A stretch of 64,000 nt of DNA from Flagellimonas lutimaris (lineage in GTDB: Bacteria > Bacteroidota > Bacteroidia > Flavobacteriales > Flavobacteriaceae), in NCBI RefSeq assembly GCF_003581615.1, contig NZ_QXFH01000070.1, forward strand, positions 1 through 64,000. The letters are read 5' to 3'. Position numbers and translations under genes: made by a program. This document shows, piece by piece, positions 1-7,163 of the stretch. A model generated the notes under the pieces. That model was not told the DNA's origin and made no database searches. It saw only the letters and a list, made by a program, of their open reading frames with translations. Position 1 is the first letter of the stretch, and the number at the start of each line of letters is the position of its first letter.

Positions 1-58
1 TCCCCGTAGCTAATGCGAGCAAGCTCGCAACACTACTCGCCATAGCCGCGTGGCCGTT
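1..58 (+). repeat. attC-like repeat, right half, copy 1 (cut by window edge)
   Basis: These 58 bases match 4142-4199 at 56 of 58 positions; the differences are at 15 and 28. Both copies end in the same core, GCGTGGCCGTT, after which the sequences diverge completely into different genes. Copy 1 contains a perfect small hairpin, GCGAGC-AA-GCTCGC, at about 15-28. The complete copy at 4011-4199 shows this to be the right half of a longer palindromic site, so the left half must lie upstream of the window. The block is GC-rich against AT-rich surroundings. It is read here as a cassette boundary. Confidence 0.75.
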
Positions 59-101
59 GTAGCTCATTATTGAAAACTAATTAAACATGTAATCCAAACT
101 T

Positions 102-1193
102 TTGTCATCAATCAATATTTCGTTTTTAGAAACAGTCTCTCTTATCGCTTCACTTCATTGCTTAGTTTTAAGCTTAGTGATTCTATTTTCCAAGTTTTTT
201 AGAAGTAAAAATAATAAGTATTTAGGGTTCACTTTACTAATTATTGCTGTTGTTGGTATTAATAATTGGTTTTGGGATATTGGTTCCAATCCTGAGATAA
301 TTAGCTTTCTGGATTTATTTCTTTGGCAATTTTTATATCCAACAACATTGTTTATCTTCTTTTATAGAACATCAAATAATACTTCAGCTAATACACACCG
401 TTTAAAGATTTTTTATTTGCCTTTTGTTATATTAAGCATACTTAATATCTTTTTGTCTTTAAGTACAACTTTTCAATTGTATGATCTACCAGATATTGTT
501 TTAAACTACATACCTCTATTTTATAAAGTAATTAGCTTTCTGTCCATTATTTTTCCCATTTATATGATTGTCCTCTCCTATAAATATACGCTAGCTAAAA
601 AGAACAGTTTAAGCAAAAAATGGTTAAAATATCTTTTGGCTTTTCTTTCTTTAATTATACTATTTGGGGTTCTTTTAGAATCTTATCGATTTCTCTTCTT
701 TGAAAAATTACCACTAACCTATTTATCGACATTTAGTTCTATTTTTATTTATTGGTTAACCTATAAAGGCATGTATCAATTTAAATTGTCGAATGACCAA
801 TATGAAATTAGAGAAATTACTAAAAGAGAAAAAAAGAAACCAATCAATTCTGTAAACTATAAAAGTTCTCATTTTAAAAAAATAGTATTTTTAATTGAAG
901 AAGATAAAATACATCATAACCCAAATCTAAGCAGAGATAGTGTTGCTGAACAACTAGAAATAAGCAATAGTTACTTATCTCAAATTATTAAAGAAAATAC
1001 TTCTGTTAATTTTTCAGACTACATTAATTCACATCGTATAAAGGATGTAAAACTAATGCTCAAAGACCCTACATTTGATAAATATAGTTTACTCTCCATT
1101 GGTCTGGAATGTGGATTTAACTCTAAAACATCTTTCTATACTAATTTTAAGAAAGAAACAGGACTAACGCCTAAGGAATATAAAAACAAATAG
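102..1193 (+). CDS. Membrane-anchored AraC-family transcriptional regulator
   Basis: The product is a 363-residue protein with about six or seven hydrophobic membrane segments in residues 1-225, a basic linker, and a C-terminal AraC/XylS double helix-turn-helix at about 270-363, ending in GLTPKEYKNK. This architecture is common in Bacteroidota: a membrane sensor half with a cytoplasmic DNA-binding half. The start is TTG at 102. The only upstream ATG (87-89) is followed at once by TAA, and no other in-frame start exists before it. The gene begins only 44 bases after the CGTT cassette boundary and is AT-rich. It precedes an amidohydrolase gene by 86 bases, so a regulator-target relationship is plausible but inferred. 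A paralogous architecture occurs at 46608-47783. Confidence 0.85.
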   Translation: MSSINISFLETVSLIASLHCLVLSLVILFSKFFRSKNNKYLGFTLLIIAVVGINNWFWDIGSNPEIISFLDLFLWQFLYPTTLFIFFYRTSNNTSANTHRLKIFYLPFVILSILNIFLSLSTTFQLYDLPDIVLNYIPLFYKVISFLSIIFPIYMIVLSYKYTLAKKNSLSKKWLKYLLAFLSLIILFGVLLESYRFLFFEKLPLTYLSTFSSIFIYWLTYKGMYQFKLSNDQYEIREITKREKKKPINSVNYKSSHFKKIVFLIEEDKIHHNPNLSRDSVAEQLEISNSYLSQIIKENTSVNFSDYINSHRIKDVKLMLKDPTFDKYSLLSIGLECGFNSKTSFYTNFKKETGLTPKEYKNK

Positions 1194-1279
1194 GTTCTAT
1201 TTCCTCAAGAGTATCGATTTTAGAACTCCCAAAACCCGTATGAACATTACGTTTGCATAAAATTTATAAATCAAAAAAA

Positions 1280-2593
1280 ATGCGAACACTAAAAAATTGT
1301 TTATTACTATTTGTACTAATGTTATGTTCTGTCGCTATAGGGCAAACTAAAATAATTTCGTTTGAGAATGTGAATGTAGTACCCATGAATACAGATACCA
1401 TACTTCCTAATCAAAGAGTCATAATAGCGAATAATAAAATATTGAAAATTGAGCCTGTATCTAAAAAGATAACCTATCATATTGATGTTACCATTAAGGC
1501 TTCAGATAAGTATTTAATTCCTGGTCTAGCAGAAACGCACTATCATCTGCAAAATAATATTGAAAACGAATTCAAATTATTAATTGCAAACGGAATCACT
1601 TCTGCAAGAAATATGGCAGAATATAATGGTCAAGACCATATAAAAATAAAGGAACAAGCAAAGAGTAACGCCATATTATCGCCTCATTATTACACTACTG
1701 GGCCTTATTTAAAGAGAAATAATTTTAAGCATATTGACTCTGTTGATGTGATTGTACAATATCATAAAAAAAGAGGTTATGATTACTTAAAAATTGCAGA
1801 TAATTTACCAAAAGACATTTATCTAAAATTATTAGAAACAGCACATAAAGAAAACCTTAAAATCGTTGGTCACGGACAAAGAGAACTACCCTTAGAATAT
1901 TCGTTAAGAATTAAATCGATTGCTCATGTTGAAGAGTTCATGAATATCTTTACAAAAGAGGAACGAGAATCTACTAGCTACCTTAAACGAGCTGCAAAAG
2001 AAATTAAGACAAGTGGTGTTTATGTGTCACCTACTCTCGGAATATTTGAAATGATTAGTAAATATGCCGACAAGGACAAATCAGAACTATTAAATAACGA
2101 CAAAAACATCAAATATCTCCCAAAACACTATTCTGATTATTGGAAGTCTGACAAAACTAATTACAGAAAAAATTCGTGGTTTACTGATAAGGAATCCTTA
2201 ATTCGACTTGAAAAGGAGTTAGCGTGGCAAAAGAAATTCACATTATTACTTCATCAACAAGGCGTACCATTAATGGCTGGAAGTGACACCTATGGTTTGT
2301 TTCTTCCTGGTTTTTCTCTTCACCATGAATTAGAATTAATACACAATTCAGGGCTTTCAAACTATGAAACACTTAAAACGGCAACAGTAGTTCCTGCTCG
2401 ATATTTTAATAGCATTTCACAAAGCGGTACGGTTAGTGAAGGAAAATTAGCAGACCTAGTATTACTAGAGAAAAATCCATTAGAGAATATTAGCAACACA
2501 AAGACAATTCTAGGTGTGGTTATTAAGGGAGAATGGTTTGACAGAGAAAAATTAGATAAACTTTTATTGGAAGTCGAAAATTTGAATAAGTAA
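1280..2593 (+). CDS. Exported amidohydrolase (imidazolonepropionase-like)
   Basis: I place the start at the ATG at 1280. A TTG nine codons upstream would only add a short basic extension before a good signal peptide (hydrophobic stretch to VAIG|Q). The 437-residue product has the amidohydrolase TIM-barrel signature: HYH metal ligands in AETHYHL, a lysine in LKIAD, His in VGHGQ and AHVEE, and Asp in AGSDTYG. The composite-domain C-terminus is typical (GKLADLVLLEKNPL). The usual first motif DxHxH reads ETHYH here. Substrates in this family range from cyclic amides to dipeptides, and the sequence does not settle which applies. It would act in the periplasm. It is probably cotranscribed with the AraC gene in the same cassette-like module. 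Confidence 0.85.
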   Translation: MRTLKNCLLLFVLMLCSVAIGQTKIISFENVNVVPMNTDTILPNQRVIIANNKILKIEPVSKKITYHIDVTIKASDKYLIPGLAETHYHLQNNIENEFKLLIANGITSARNMAEYNGQDHIKIKEQAKSNAILSPHYYTTGPYLKRNNFKHIDSVDVIVQYHKKRGYDYLKIADNLPKDIYLKLLETAHKENLKIVGHGQRELPLEYSLRIKSIAHVEEFMNIFTKEERESTSYLKRAAKEIKTSGVYVSPTLGIFEMISKYADKDKSELLNNDKNIKYLPKHYSDYWKSDKTNYRKNSWFTDKESLIRLEKELAWQKKFTLLLHQQGVPLMAGSDTYGLFLPGFSLHHELELIHNSGLSNYETLKTATVVPARYFNSISQSGTVSEGKLADLVLLEKNPLENISNTKTILGVVIKGEWFDREKLDKLLLEVENLNK

Positions 2594-2596
2594 AAC

Positions 2597-2604
2597 GAGC
2601 TACA
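2597..2604. repeat. Right inverted-repeat end of module 1
   Basis: GAGCTACA here is the exact reverse complement of TGTAGCTC at 58-65, immediately after the CGTT boundary. The two 8-bp arms enclose the AraC and amidohydrolase genes and nothing else. The right arm starts 4 bases after the amidohydrolase stop. Module-specific complementary ends of this kind are expected where a circularised cassette carries a palindromic recombination site. The arm is short, so it is only convincing alongside the longer arms at 4197/4777 and 3941/4003. Confidence 0.45.
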
Positions 2605-2717
2605 TCAAAGAACTGAGCTAAAAAACAACTCTTTTCCGCATTAAATTTGAAACATAGTTATCCTATACCAGAACCCATAGGTAAGGATTTTGGTCAAAAA
2701 AATCATTTCCTATCATT

Positions 2718-3613
2718 CTACCTTCTAGTCAGAACAGAGACAAAACCCTCATCATAGGGCAATCCGGATCTGGCGATTGCAAAAGCTTGTTTTAAGAGCT
2801 TGTTCGACACCGCTATCAGGGCCAGCTTCTTGCTTTTCCCCTTGTTCGTTATCCGTTCATAGATAGCCTTGCACGCCTTGTTGTGTTTGCACGCGTTGAA
2901 CGAGCATAGGAACAATAGGTTCCGAAGTTTTCTGTTACCTACCTTGCTTATCCGTGCCCTACCTCTTACACTACTGCCCGACTCTCGTACCGTTGGCGTA
3001 ATACCGACATAACTACAAAGCTGCGATGCATTCTCGAACTTACTAAATCCATCGGTCACCACTATCAAGAACAAGGCCGTCTTTTGGCCTATACCTGGTA
3101 TCGATGTCAACAAGGTCAATTGTTCCTGTTGATCCTCTTTTACCAATGATAAAATCTTTGATTCGATGGCAGATACCTCTTTGTCCAGCTGCTTCCTGTT
3201 ACGTACCAAGGAACGATGGACAAACTTTGAGGGGATGCCCAAAACAGCTTCTCCATGAATCTTGTTCTTTGTTGCCGTACGTTGTTTCAAATAGGTATCC
3301 AATAATCGGAACAACTGTAAACACTCACTCTGGGTATCGGTCAAAGCATTATAAAGAGGCACTTCGTTTGACAATCCATACGCACAAATAGCCTTCGCAT
3401 CACTCTTGTCGGTCTTTACCTTGGCCAGTTTCATTTGAATGAAACGTTTGATCGACAATGGGTTTACCACCGATACAACTACCCCATTTTTGTAAGGTAC
3501 TTTTTAAACCCCATTTCATCGTTTTTATACTGGTGGTGGCCTTTATTGCTACCATGAACATCAAAGACATCCTTACTGATGTCGACTCCAAAAGTTTCTT
3601 TATATTTATTCAT
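2718..3613 (-). pseudogene. IS110-family transposase, broken by internal deletion and frameshift
   Basis: Reading leftward from the ATG at 3613, the N-terminal frame gives MNKYKETFGVDISKDVFDV, with the first catalytic Asp of the DEDD fold, and stops at TAG 3479-3481. A second frame gives YKNGVVVSVVNPLSIKRF and runs to 2718 with the KTDKSDAK motif and the Transposase_20 region (LLTSIPGIGQKTA, SYVGITP). The stretch that normally joins them, with the second catalytic acid in a MEATG-type motif, is missing, apparently about 80 bp and not a multiple of three. The element is therefore a dead remnant. Some IS110/IS1111 elements are known to target attC sites, which fits its position between cassette-like modules. 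Element ends could not be defined. Confidence 0.85.
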
Positions 3614-3804
3614 AAGAACTGATTTTATGAAAGAGCATACTACCTTACTCACAACAACTTGAAAACGAGATCTAAAGTCTCATAGAACTGAACGTGGTTT
3701 AAGTAGTAAAAGAGAGAGGATTATCAATGTTGTCGAAGTCTACAGCTTCACCGTATATACTAACCTTAATTCTCTCTTTTGTTCTTTCTGATTAGATTAT
3801 CAAT
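3614..3804. other. Non-coding stretch beside the IS110 remnant
   Basis: I see no credible gene here. The segment contains a perfect 10-bp inverted repeat, AAAAGAGAGA at 3708-3717 and TCTCTCTTTT at 3771-3780, with a loop of about 53 bases. A CACCGTATATA stretch at about 3750 resembles the outer part of the neighbouring palindromic sites. It may hold the terminal region of the IS element, remnants of a disrupted cassette, or both. Confidence 0.35.
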
Positions 3805-3832
3805 TTAAAGAGAATCAAACTTAAGATGTATA
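3805..3832 (+). repeat. 28-bp direct repeat of the ATP-grasp gene 3' end
   Basis: Bases 3805-3832 are identical to 6100-6127. In the second copy they are the last codons of the ATP-grasp gene (encoding KENQT and the stop) plus the first bases of the palindromic site behind it. In this first copy there is no gene in front. The simplest reading is that the 3' tip of a related cassette gene, with its attached recombination-like site, survives here after the rest was lost. Confidence 0.7.
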
Positions 3833-3943
3833 TAAAAAATAGCGGTTTAGGTGCTTATCTAAATCGCTATCCTATTTAATTAATTATCTTGCTTTCGGAT
3901 AGTTAGTGTTTAAAAATCCGCTACTTTTCATATACCAAACGTT
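3828..3943 (+). other. attC-like palindromic site A
   Basis: The outer arms are GTATATAAAAAATAGCGG at 3828-3845 and CCGCTACTTTTCATATAC at 3918-3935, complementary at 16 of 18 positions. An inner pair, CTATCC at 3867-3872 and GGATAG at 3897-3902, lies in the loop. The site ends CAAACGTT at 3936-3943, where the next unit begins. Site C at 6123-6238 has the same arms, a different loop and the same kind of CGTT end. Conserved arms with variable loops are how integron attC sites behave. No gene is encoded. Confidence 0.55.
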
Positions 3944-4013
3944 GGGAAAAATGCCTGCGGCCGCTCGGCCAGTACCGCAAGCGGCACAACCCTCCGAGCT
4001 ATTTTTTCCCAAC
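3941..4013. repeat. 73-bp gene-less unit bounded by perfect 11-bp inverted repeats
   Basis: GTTGGGAAAAA at 3941-3951 is the exact reverse complement of TTTTTCCCAAC at 4003-4013. The interior of about 50 bases is GC-rich and has its own GCCGCT/AGCGGC inverted pair. There is no start-stop unit of note inside. It sits between two palindromic sites in the position a gene would occupy, so it looks like an empty or cargo-less cassette. Confidence 0.55.
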
Positions 4014-4199
4014 GGCCACGCAGTAAGACGGCTTATTCGCTATATTTATTCCACATTTAAAAAACAATGGCCTTCGCGCCGCAGAAAGAAAAGTTGCACC
4101 TTTTCCCAACATGCGGCTATAGCTAATCAGCGTCCAATGGCTCCCCGTAGCTAATTCGAGCAAGCTCACAACACTACTCGCCATAGCCGCGTGGCCGTT
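4011..4199 (+). other. attC-like palindromic site B, complete copy
   Basis: The site opens with AACGGCCACGC (4011-4021) and closes with its exact reverse complement GCGTGGCCGTT (4189-4199). Further in, TGCGGCTAT at about 4113-4121 pairs with ATAGCCGC near 4184-4190. The right-hand 58 bases (4142-4199) recur at the start of the window. The left end abuts the CCCAAC arm of the 73-bp unit and the right end abuts GTTAGCACTT, the start of the next module. Open frames through this segment (3906-4154, 3999-4184) have low-complexity products and are not treated as genes. Confidence 0.6.
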
Positions 4200-4219
4200 A
4201 GCACTTATTTAAGAAAAAA

Positions 4220-4795
4220 ATGAAACGATTAATAAAATTCATAGAAAAGAATATTTCAGGAAAAAAGGTTTTAGGACTTTTTATCTTGACCAATCTTGTT
4301 TACACTTTTATGCTGACTGTTACAATTCCTAAAACAATGGAATTCTCTAACGGAATAAAATTATTGGATATGATGCCCACAGGTTATGATTTGAATTATG
4401 TAAGTGAATTATTCACTTCGCTTGGAGAAACTGGACGTTTGACATATCTAACCAACCAAATACCTGTTGATATGATTTATCCACTACTATTCGGACTTTC
4501 TTACTGTTTGATTTTGGGCTATTTCTTGAAAAAATTGAACAAATTAAATTCTCCATATATTTATCTCTGCGTAATACCGATAATTGCCGGAATTGCAGAT
4601 TATTTGGAAAATATCGGAATTATCGCAATGCTTAAAAACTATCCCGAATTGAAAGAGACTACAGTTTATACAACTAATATATTTTCAGTTATAAAAAGCA
4701 TTTCAACAAGTATATTTTTTATCGCATTAATAGTAGTCTTAATAACTCTTGGAATTAAAGTGTTAAACAGAAAACCAAGTGCTAACACCTTATAA
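4220..4795 (+). CDS. Small integral membrane protein of unknown function
   Basis: The 191-residue product has four likely transmembrane helices, at about residues 18-37, 85-103, 113-133 and 155-177. A polar extracytoplasmic loop of about 45 residues lies between the first two. I recognise no catalytic motif. The ATG at 4220 follows the CGTT boundary by 20 bases. The gene fills its module completely: the arms GTTAGCACTT and AAGTGCTAAC sit directly before the start and within the last codons. Function is unknown. Being a single gene tightly framed by inverted arms marks it as cassette cargo. Confidence 0.7.
   Translation: MKRLIKFIEKNISGKKVLGLFILTNLVYTFMLTVTIPKTMEFSNGIKLLDMMPTGYDLNYVSELFTSLGETGRLTYLTNQIPVDMIYPLLFGLSYCLILGYFLKKLNKLNSPYIYLCVIPIIAGIADYLENIGIIAMLKNYPELKETTVYTTNIFSVIKSISTSIFFIALIVVLITLGIKVLNRKPSANTL
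4777..4786. repeat. Right inverted-repeat end of the membrane-protein module
   Basis: AAGTGCTAAC here is the exact reverse complement of GTTAGCACTT at 4197-4206. The right arm lies inside the last codons of the membrane protein gene. The pair is module-specific: other modules have different arms of the same layout. Confidence 0.65.
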
Positions 4796-4821
4796 AATCA
4801 ATTGCTGGCAAAAGCCTACTT

Positions 4822-4844
4822 TGGAAATTCCGGCGGAATTTCCA
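4822..4844. repeat. Perfect hairpin between two cargo genes
   Basis: TGGAAATTCC and GGAATTTCCA are perfectly complementary around a GGC loop. No T-run follows, so it is not a good intrinsic terminator. It lies in the 145-base gap after the membrane protein, where a palindromic site would be expected, and may be the core of a degenerate one. That gap lacks the CGTT end seen elsewhere. Confidence 0.5.
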
Positions 4845-4940
4845 ACTTGGTGTGTACTTGTAAAGTTGAGTGCTAAAACACACAACTACTCATAGCCGAG
4901 ACCGATGGCGGTAATTTAGATAAAACCATATAGATTAAAA

Positions 4941-6119
4941 ATGTACCTAATAGACAAGCCATATATTTCAGATTTTCTTATTGATACAATAAAAGAAAAT
5001 TCCTATCAAGTTGTTGCAACTAAAGAGGCTAAAGAATTAATAGCTGACGCTTCTTTAAATTGGATTAGCGAAGAAGAGGCTATAGAAACTATAAAAAACA
5101 ACCCCTCTCAGCGGATATATTCCAATTCAGAAAATGCTCTCAGTTGGATAGACAACCACTTTAAGGAAAGTGAATTGTCAAAACAAATCAATGTCCTCAA
5201 AGACAAGGCAAAATTCAGAGAGCAGATTAAACCCATATTTCCAGAATTTAAATTCCAAAAAATCAAGTTAGGAAACATTCAGAATATTACTACCGAAGAA
5301 TTGTCATTTCCGTTTGTCATAAAACCATCCATCGGGTTTTTAAGTCTCGGTGTCTATATTATTAAAGATGAAAACGACTGGATTAAGGCAAAAGAGGAAA
5401 TTACGCCGCACAATCTTAAAAGTATCTTTCCAAAAAATGTACTAGATACTTCCCACTTTATTATAGAGGATTTTATTCAAGGTGAAGAATACGCTATAGA
5501 CTATTACCATAATGATAAAGGTGAGGTGGTTATATTAAATATTTTACACCACGTTTTTTCATCGGGAAAAGATACAAGTGATAGAGTTTATTCGACTTCT
5601 AAAGCAATTATCAATCAACATAAAGCTAGATTGGAGCAGTTTTTAAGCACAATAGGCAATAAACTTAATTTAAGGAATTTTCCGGCTCATGCAGAAGTAA
5701 GGATAGATAATAACGGCAAAATAATCCCTATTGAAATCAACCCGCTTCGATTTGGAGGTTGGTGTACTACGGGTGATTTATCGGGGATTACAGTGGGGCT
5801 TAATTCCTATAAATACTATTTTGAAAACACTTGTCCAAATTGGGATACTATATATCAAGGTAAAGAAAACAAAATATTTAGCATTATCGTTTTAGATAAT
5901 AATTCAGGGATTAAGCCTGCTGATATCGCTAAGTTTGATTATAAAGCACTTGCTAATGATTTTGAAACTCCTATTTTGATAAGAACCTTAGACATTAATA
6001 AATATCCCCTTTTTGGTTTTGTTTTTACAGAAACTGACAAAAAAAACAAAGAGGAACTGTACGATATTCTCAGTTCAGATTTGAGAAAATATATCATTGT
6101 TAAAGAGAATCAAACTTAA
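4941..6119 (+). CDS. ATP-grasp domain protein, substrate unknown
   Basis: The 392-residue product has an N-terminal pre-ATP-grasp region followed by ATP-grasp motifs: the ATP-binding strand FPFVIKPSIGFLSLGVYII at about 125, the linker FIIEDFIQGEEYAIDYY at about 175, and the metal-binding AEVRIDNNGKIIPIEINP at about 250-267. ATP-grasp enzymes ligate a carboxylate to an amine or thiol through an acyl phosphate. The partner substrate cannot be read from the sequence. No peptide-precursor or partner gene is adjacent. It is AT-rich like the rest of the cassette region. Its 3' tip is duplicated at 3805-3832, and a palindromic site starts 3 bases after its stop. Confidence 0.8.
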   Translation: MYLIDKPYISDFLIDTIKENSYQVVATKEAKELIADASLNWISEEEAIETIKNNPSQRIYSNSENALSWIDNHFKESELSKQINVLKDKAKFREQIKPIFPEFKFQKIKLGNIQNITTEELSFPFVIKPSIGFLSLGVYIIKDENDWIKAKEEITPHNLKSIFPKNVLDTSHFIIEDFIQGEEYAIDYYHNDKGEVVILNILHHVFSSGKDTSDRVYSTSKAIINQHKARLEQFLSTIGNKLNLRNFPAHAEVRIDNNGKIIPIEINPLRFGGWCTTGDLSGITVGLNSYKYYFENTCPNWDTIYQGKENKIFSIIVLDNNSGIKPADIAKFDYKALANDFETPILIRTLDINKYPLFGFVFTETDKKNKEELYDILSSDLRKYIIVKENQT

Positions 6120-6122
6120 GAT

Positions 6123-6238
6123 GTATAAAAATAATAGCCGGTATAGCAGTAAATTAAAGGGTTGCATCCCACTTCAACTTACTCGTAATTTGACATGGAA
6201 ATGCCACGCAGCCAGCTACTATTCTTATACTCACCGTT
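6123..6238 (+). other. attC-like palindromic site C, end of the accessory block
   Basis: The arms GTATAAAAATAATAGCCGG at 6123-6141 and CCAGCTACTATTCTTATAC at 6212-6230 are complementary at 16 of 19 positions. The site ends TCACCGTT at 6231-6238. It shares arm sequence with site A but not its loop. Core chromosomal genes start 22 bases later, so this is the right border of the cassette-like block. Confidence 0.55.
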
Positions 6239-6260
6239 GCACCCCAAATTTCTTCCGACC

Positions 6261-7103
6261 CTACTTAATATTCTTCAAATTAACCACCTCTTGCTCCGTT
6301 AAATGCCTCCAATGACCTCGCGGCAAGTCCTTTTTGGTAAGTCCTGCGAAAATTACACGGTCCAATTTGGTAACATTATAGCCCAAATGCTCAAAAATGC
6401 GGCGTACAATGCGGTTTCGACCACTATGGATCTCTACGCCCACTTCGCGTTTTGGCGCTCCTTGGATAAAGCTCACACCATCTACGGCAATGGGTCCATC
6501 TTCCAATTCGAGTCCTGCTTCAATTTTGTGCAAATCTCCAAGGCTTAGGTTGTTGTCTAAATGCACGTGGTAAATTTTGCGCACGTTGTGCTTTGGATGC
6601 GTCAATTTTTTGGTAAGGTCACCATCGTTGGTGAAAAGTAAAAGTCCTGTAGTATTTCTATCCAAACGGCCAACGGGCAACAAACGATTTTTCGAGGCAC
6701 TGGAAATTAATTCCATAACCGTGCGACGTCCCTTTTCATCACTGGTAGTGGTAATAAAATTTTTGGGTTTGTTCAGCAGAATGTACTCCTTCTTTTCCAA
6801 ATTGAGTCGTTTTCCATCAAAACGGACATCATCGGAGCGTTTCACCTTAAAACCCATTTCGGTTATCGTCTTTCCGTTTACAGTAACATTCCCCGCAGCT
6901 ATAAAAGTATCCGCTTCCCTTCGGGAACAAATACCTGCATTCGCAATGTAACGGTTCAACCGAATCTCATCTGGATTGGATGTTTTTCGTGGAGCGTTTT
7001 GCCTCGGTTTGGAAGAAATCTTTTTATCGAACGGCTTCTTATTATCGTCTCTCTTGAAGTTTTTGGAAGGTCTTCTGCCTCTGGTGTTGTCTGATTTCGC
7101 CAT
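6261..7103 (-). CDS. rluB: rRNA pseudouridine synthase, RluB/RsuA family
   Basis: The enzyme converts specific uridines in rRNA to pseudouridine. The start at 7103 (MAKSDNTRGRR) is preferred to a longer frame at 7121. A basic disordered tail of about 45 residues, common in Bacteroidota homologues, precedes an S4 RNA-binding domain (about 47-95, with ICSRREAD). The catalytic domain has Asp138 in GRLDRNTTGLLLFTNDG. C-terminal motifs (HSGRNRIVRRIFEHLGY) are intact. It is the last gene of the leftward isoprenoid block, 60 bases downstream of the prenyltransferase. RluB versus another RsuA-type specificity is not resolved. Confidence 0.85.
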   Translation of the reverse strand: MAKSDNTRGRRPSKNFKRDDNKKPFDKKISSKPRQNAPRKTSNPDEIRLNRYIANAGICSRREADTFIAAGNVTVNGKTITEMGFKVKRSDDVRFDGKRLNLEKKEYILLNKPKNFITTTSDEKGRRTVMELISSASKNRLLPVGRLDRNTTGLLLFTNDGDLTKKLTHPKHNVRKIYHVHLDNNLSLGDLHKIEAGLELEDGPIAVDGVSFIQGAPKREVGVEIHSGRNRIVRRIFEHLGYNVTKLDRVIFAGLTKKDLPRGHWRHLTEQEVVNLKNIK

Positions 7104-7163
7104 CAGTCGGATTTTTTGCAAATGTAGTCTTTTTAAGTTCCAAAAAACTTAAAGAACAAAGAA

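Noticed and set aside
3400-3591. Short leftward frame (63 codons) at the transposase N-terminus
   Set aside because: It is the third frame through the broken IS110 transposase. The true N-terminal frame starts at 3613.
3906-4184. Open frames on both strands across 3906-4154 and 3999-4184
   Set aside because: They lie inside the palindromic sites and the 73-bp inverted unit. Products are low-complexity with no recognisable fold, and openness on both strands is explained by the palindromic GC-rich sequence.
4822-4844. Intrinsic terminator after the membrane protein gene
   Set aside because: The hairpin is perfect but has no following T-run and only a short stem loop, so termination is not supported.
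1-6240. CRISPR array as explanation for the repeats
   Set aside because: Repeats are few, differ in length and palindromic structure, are kilobases apart, and no cas gene is present.
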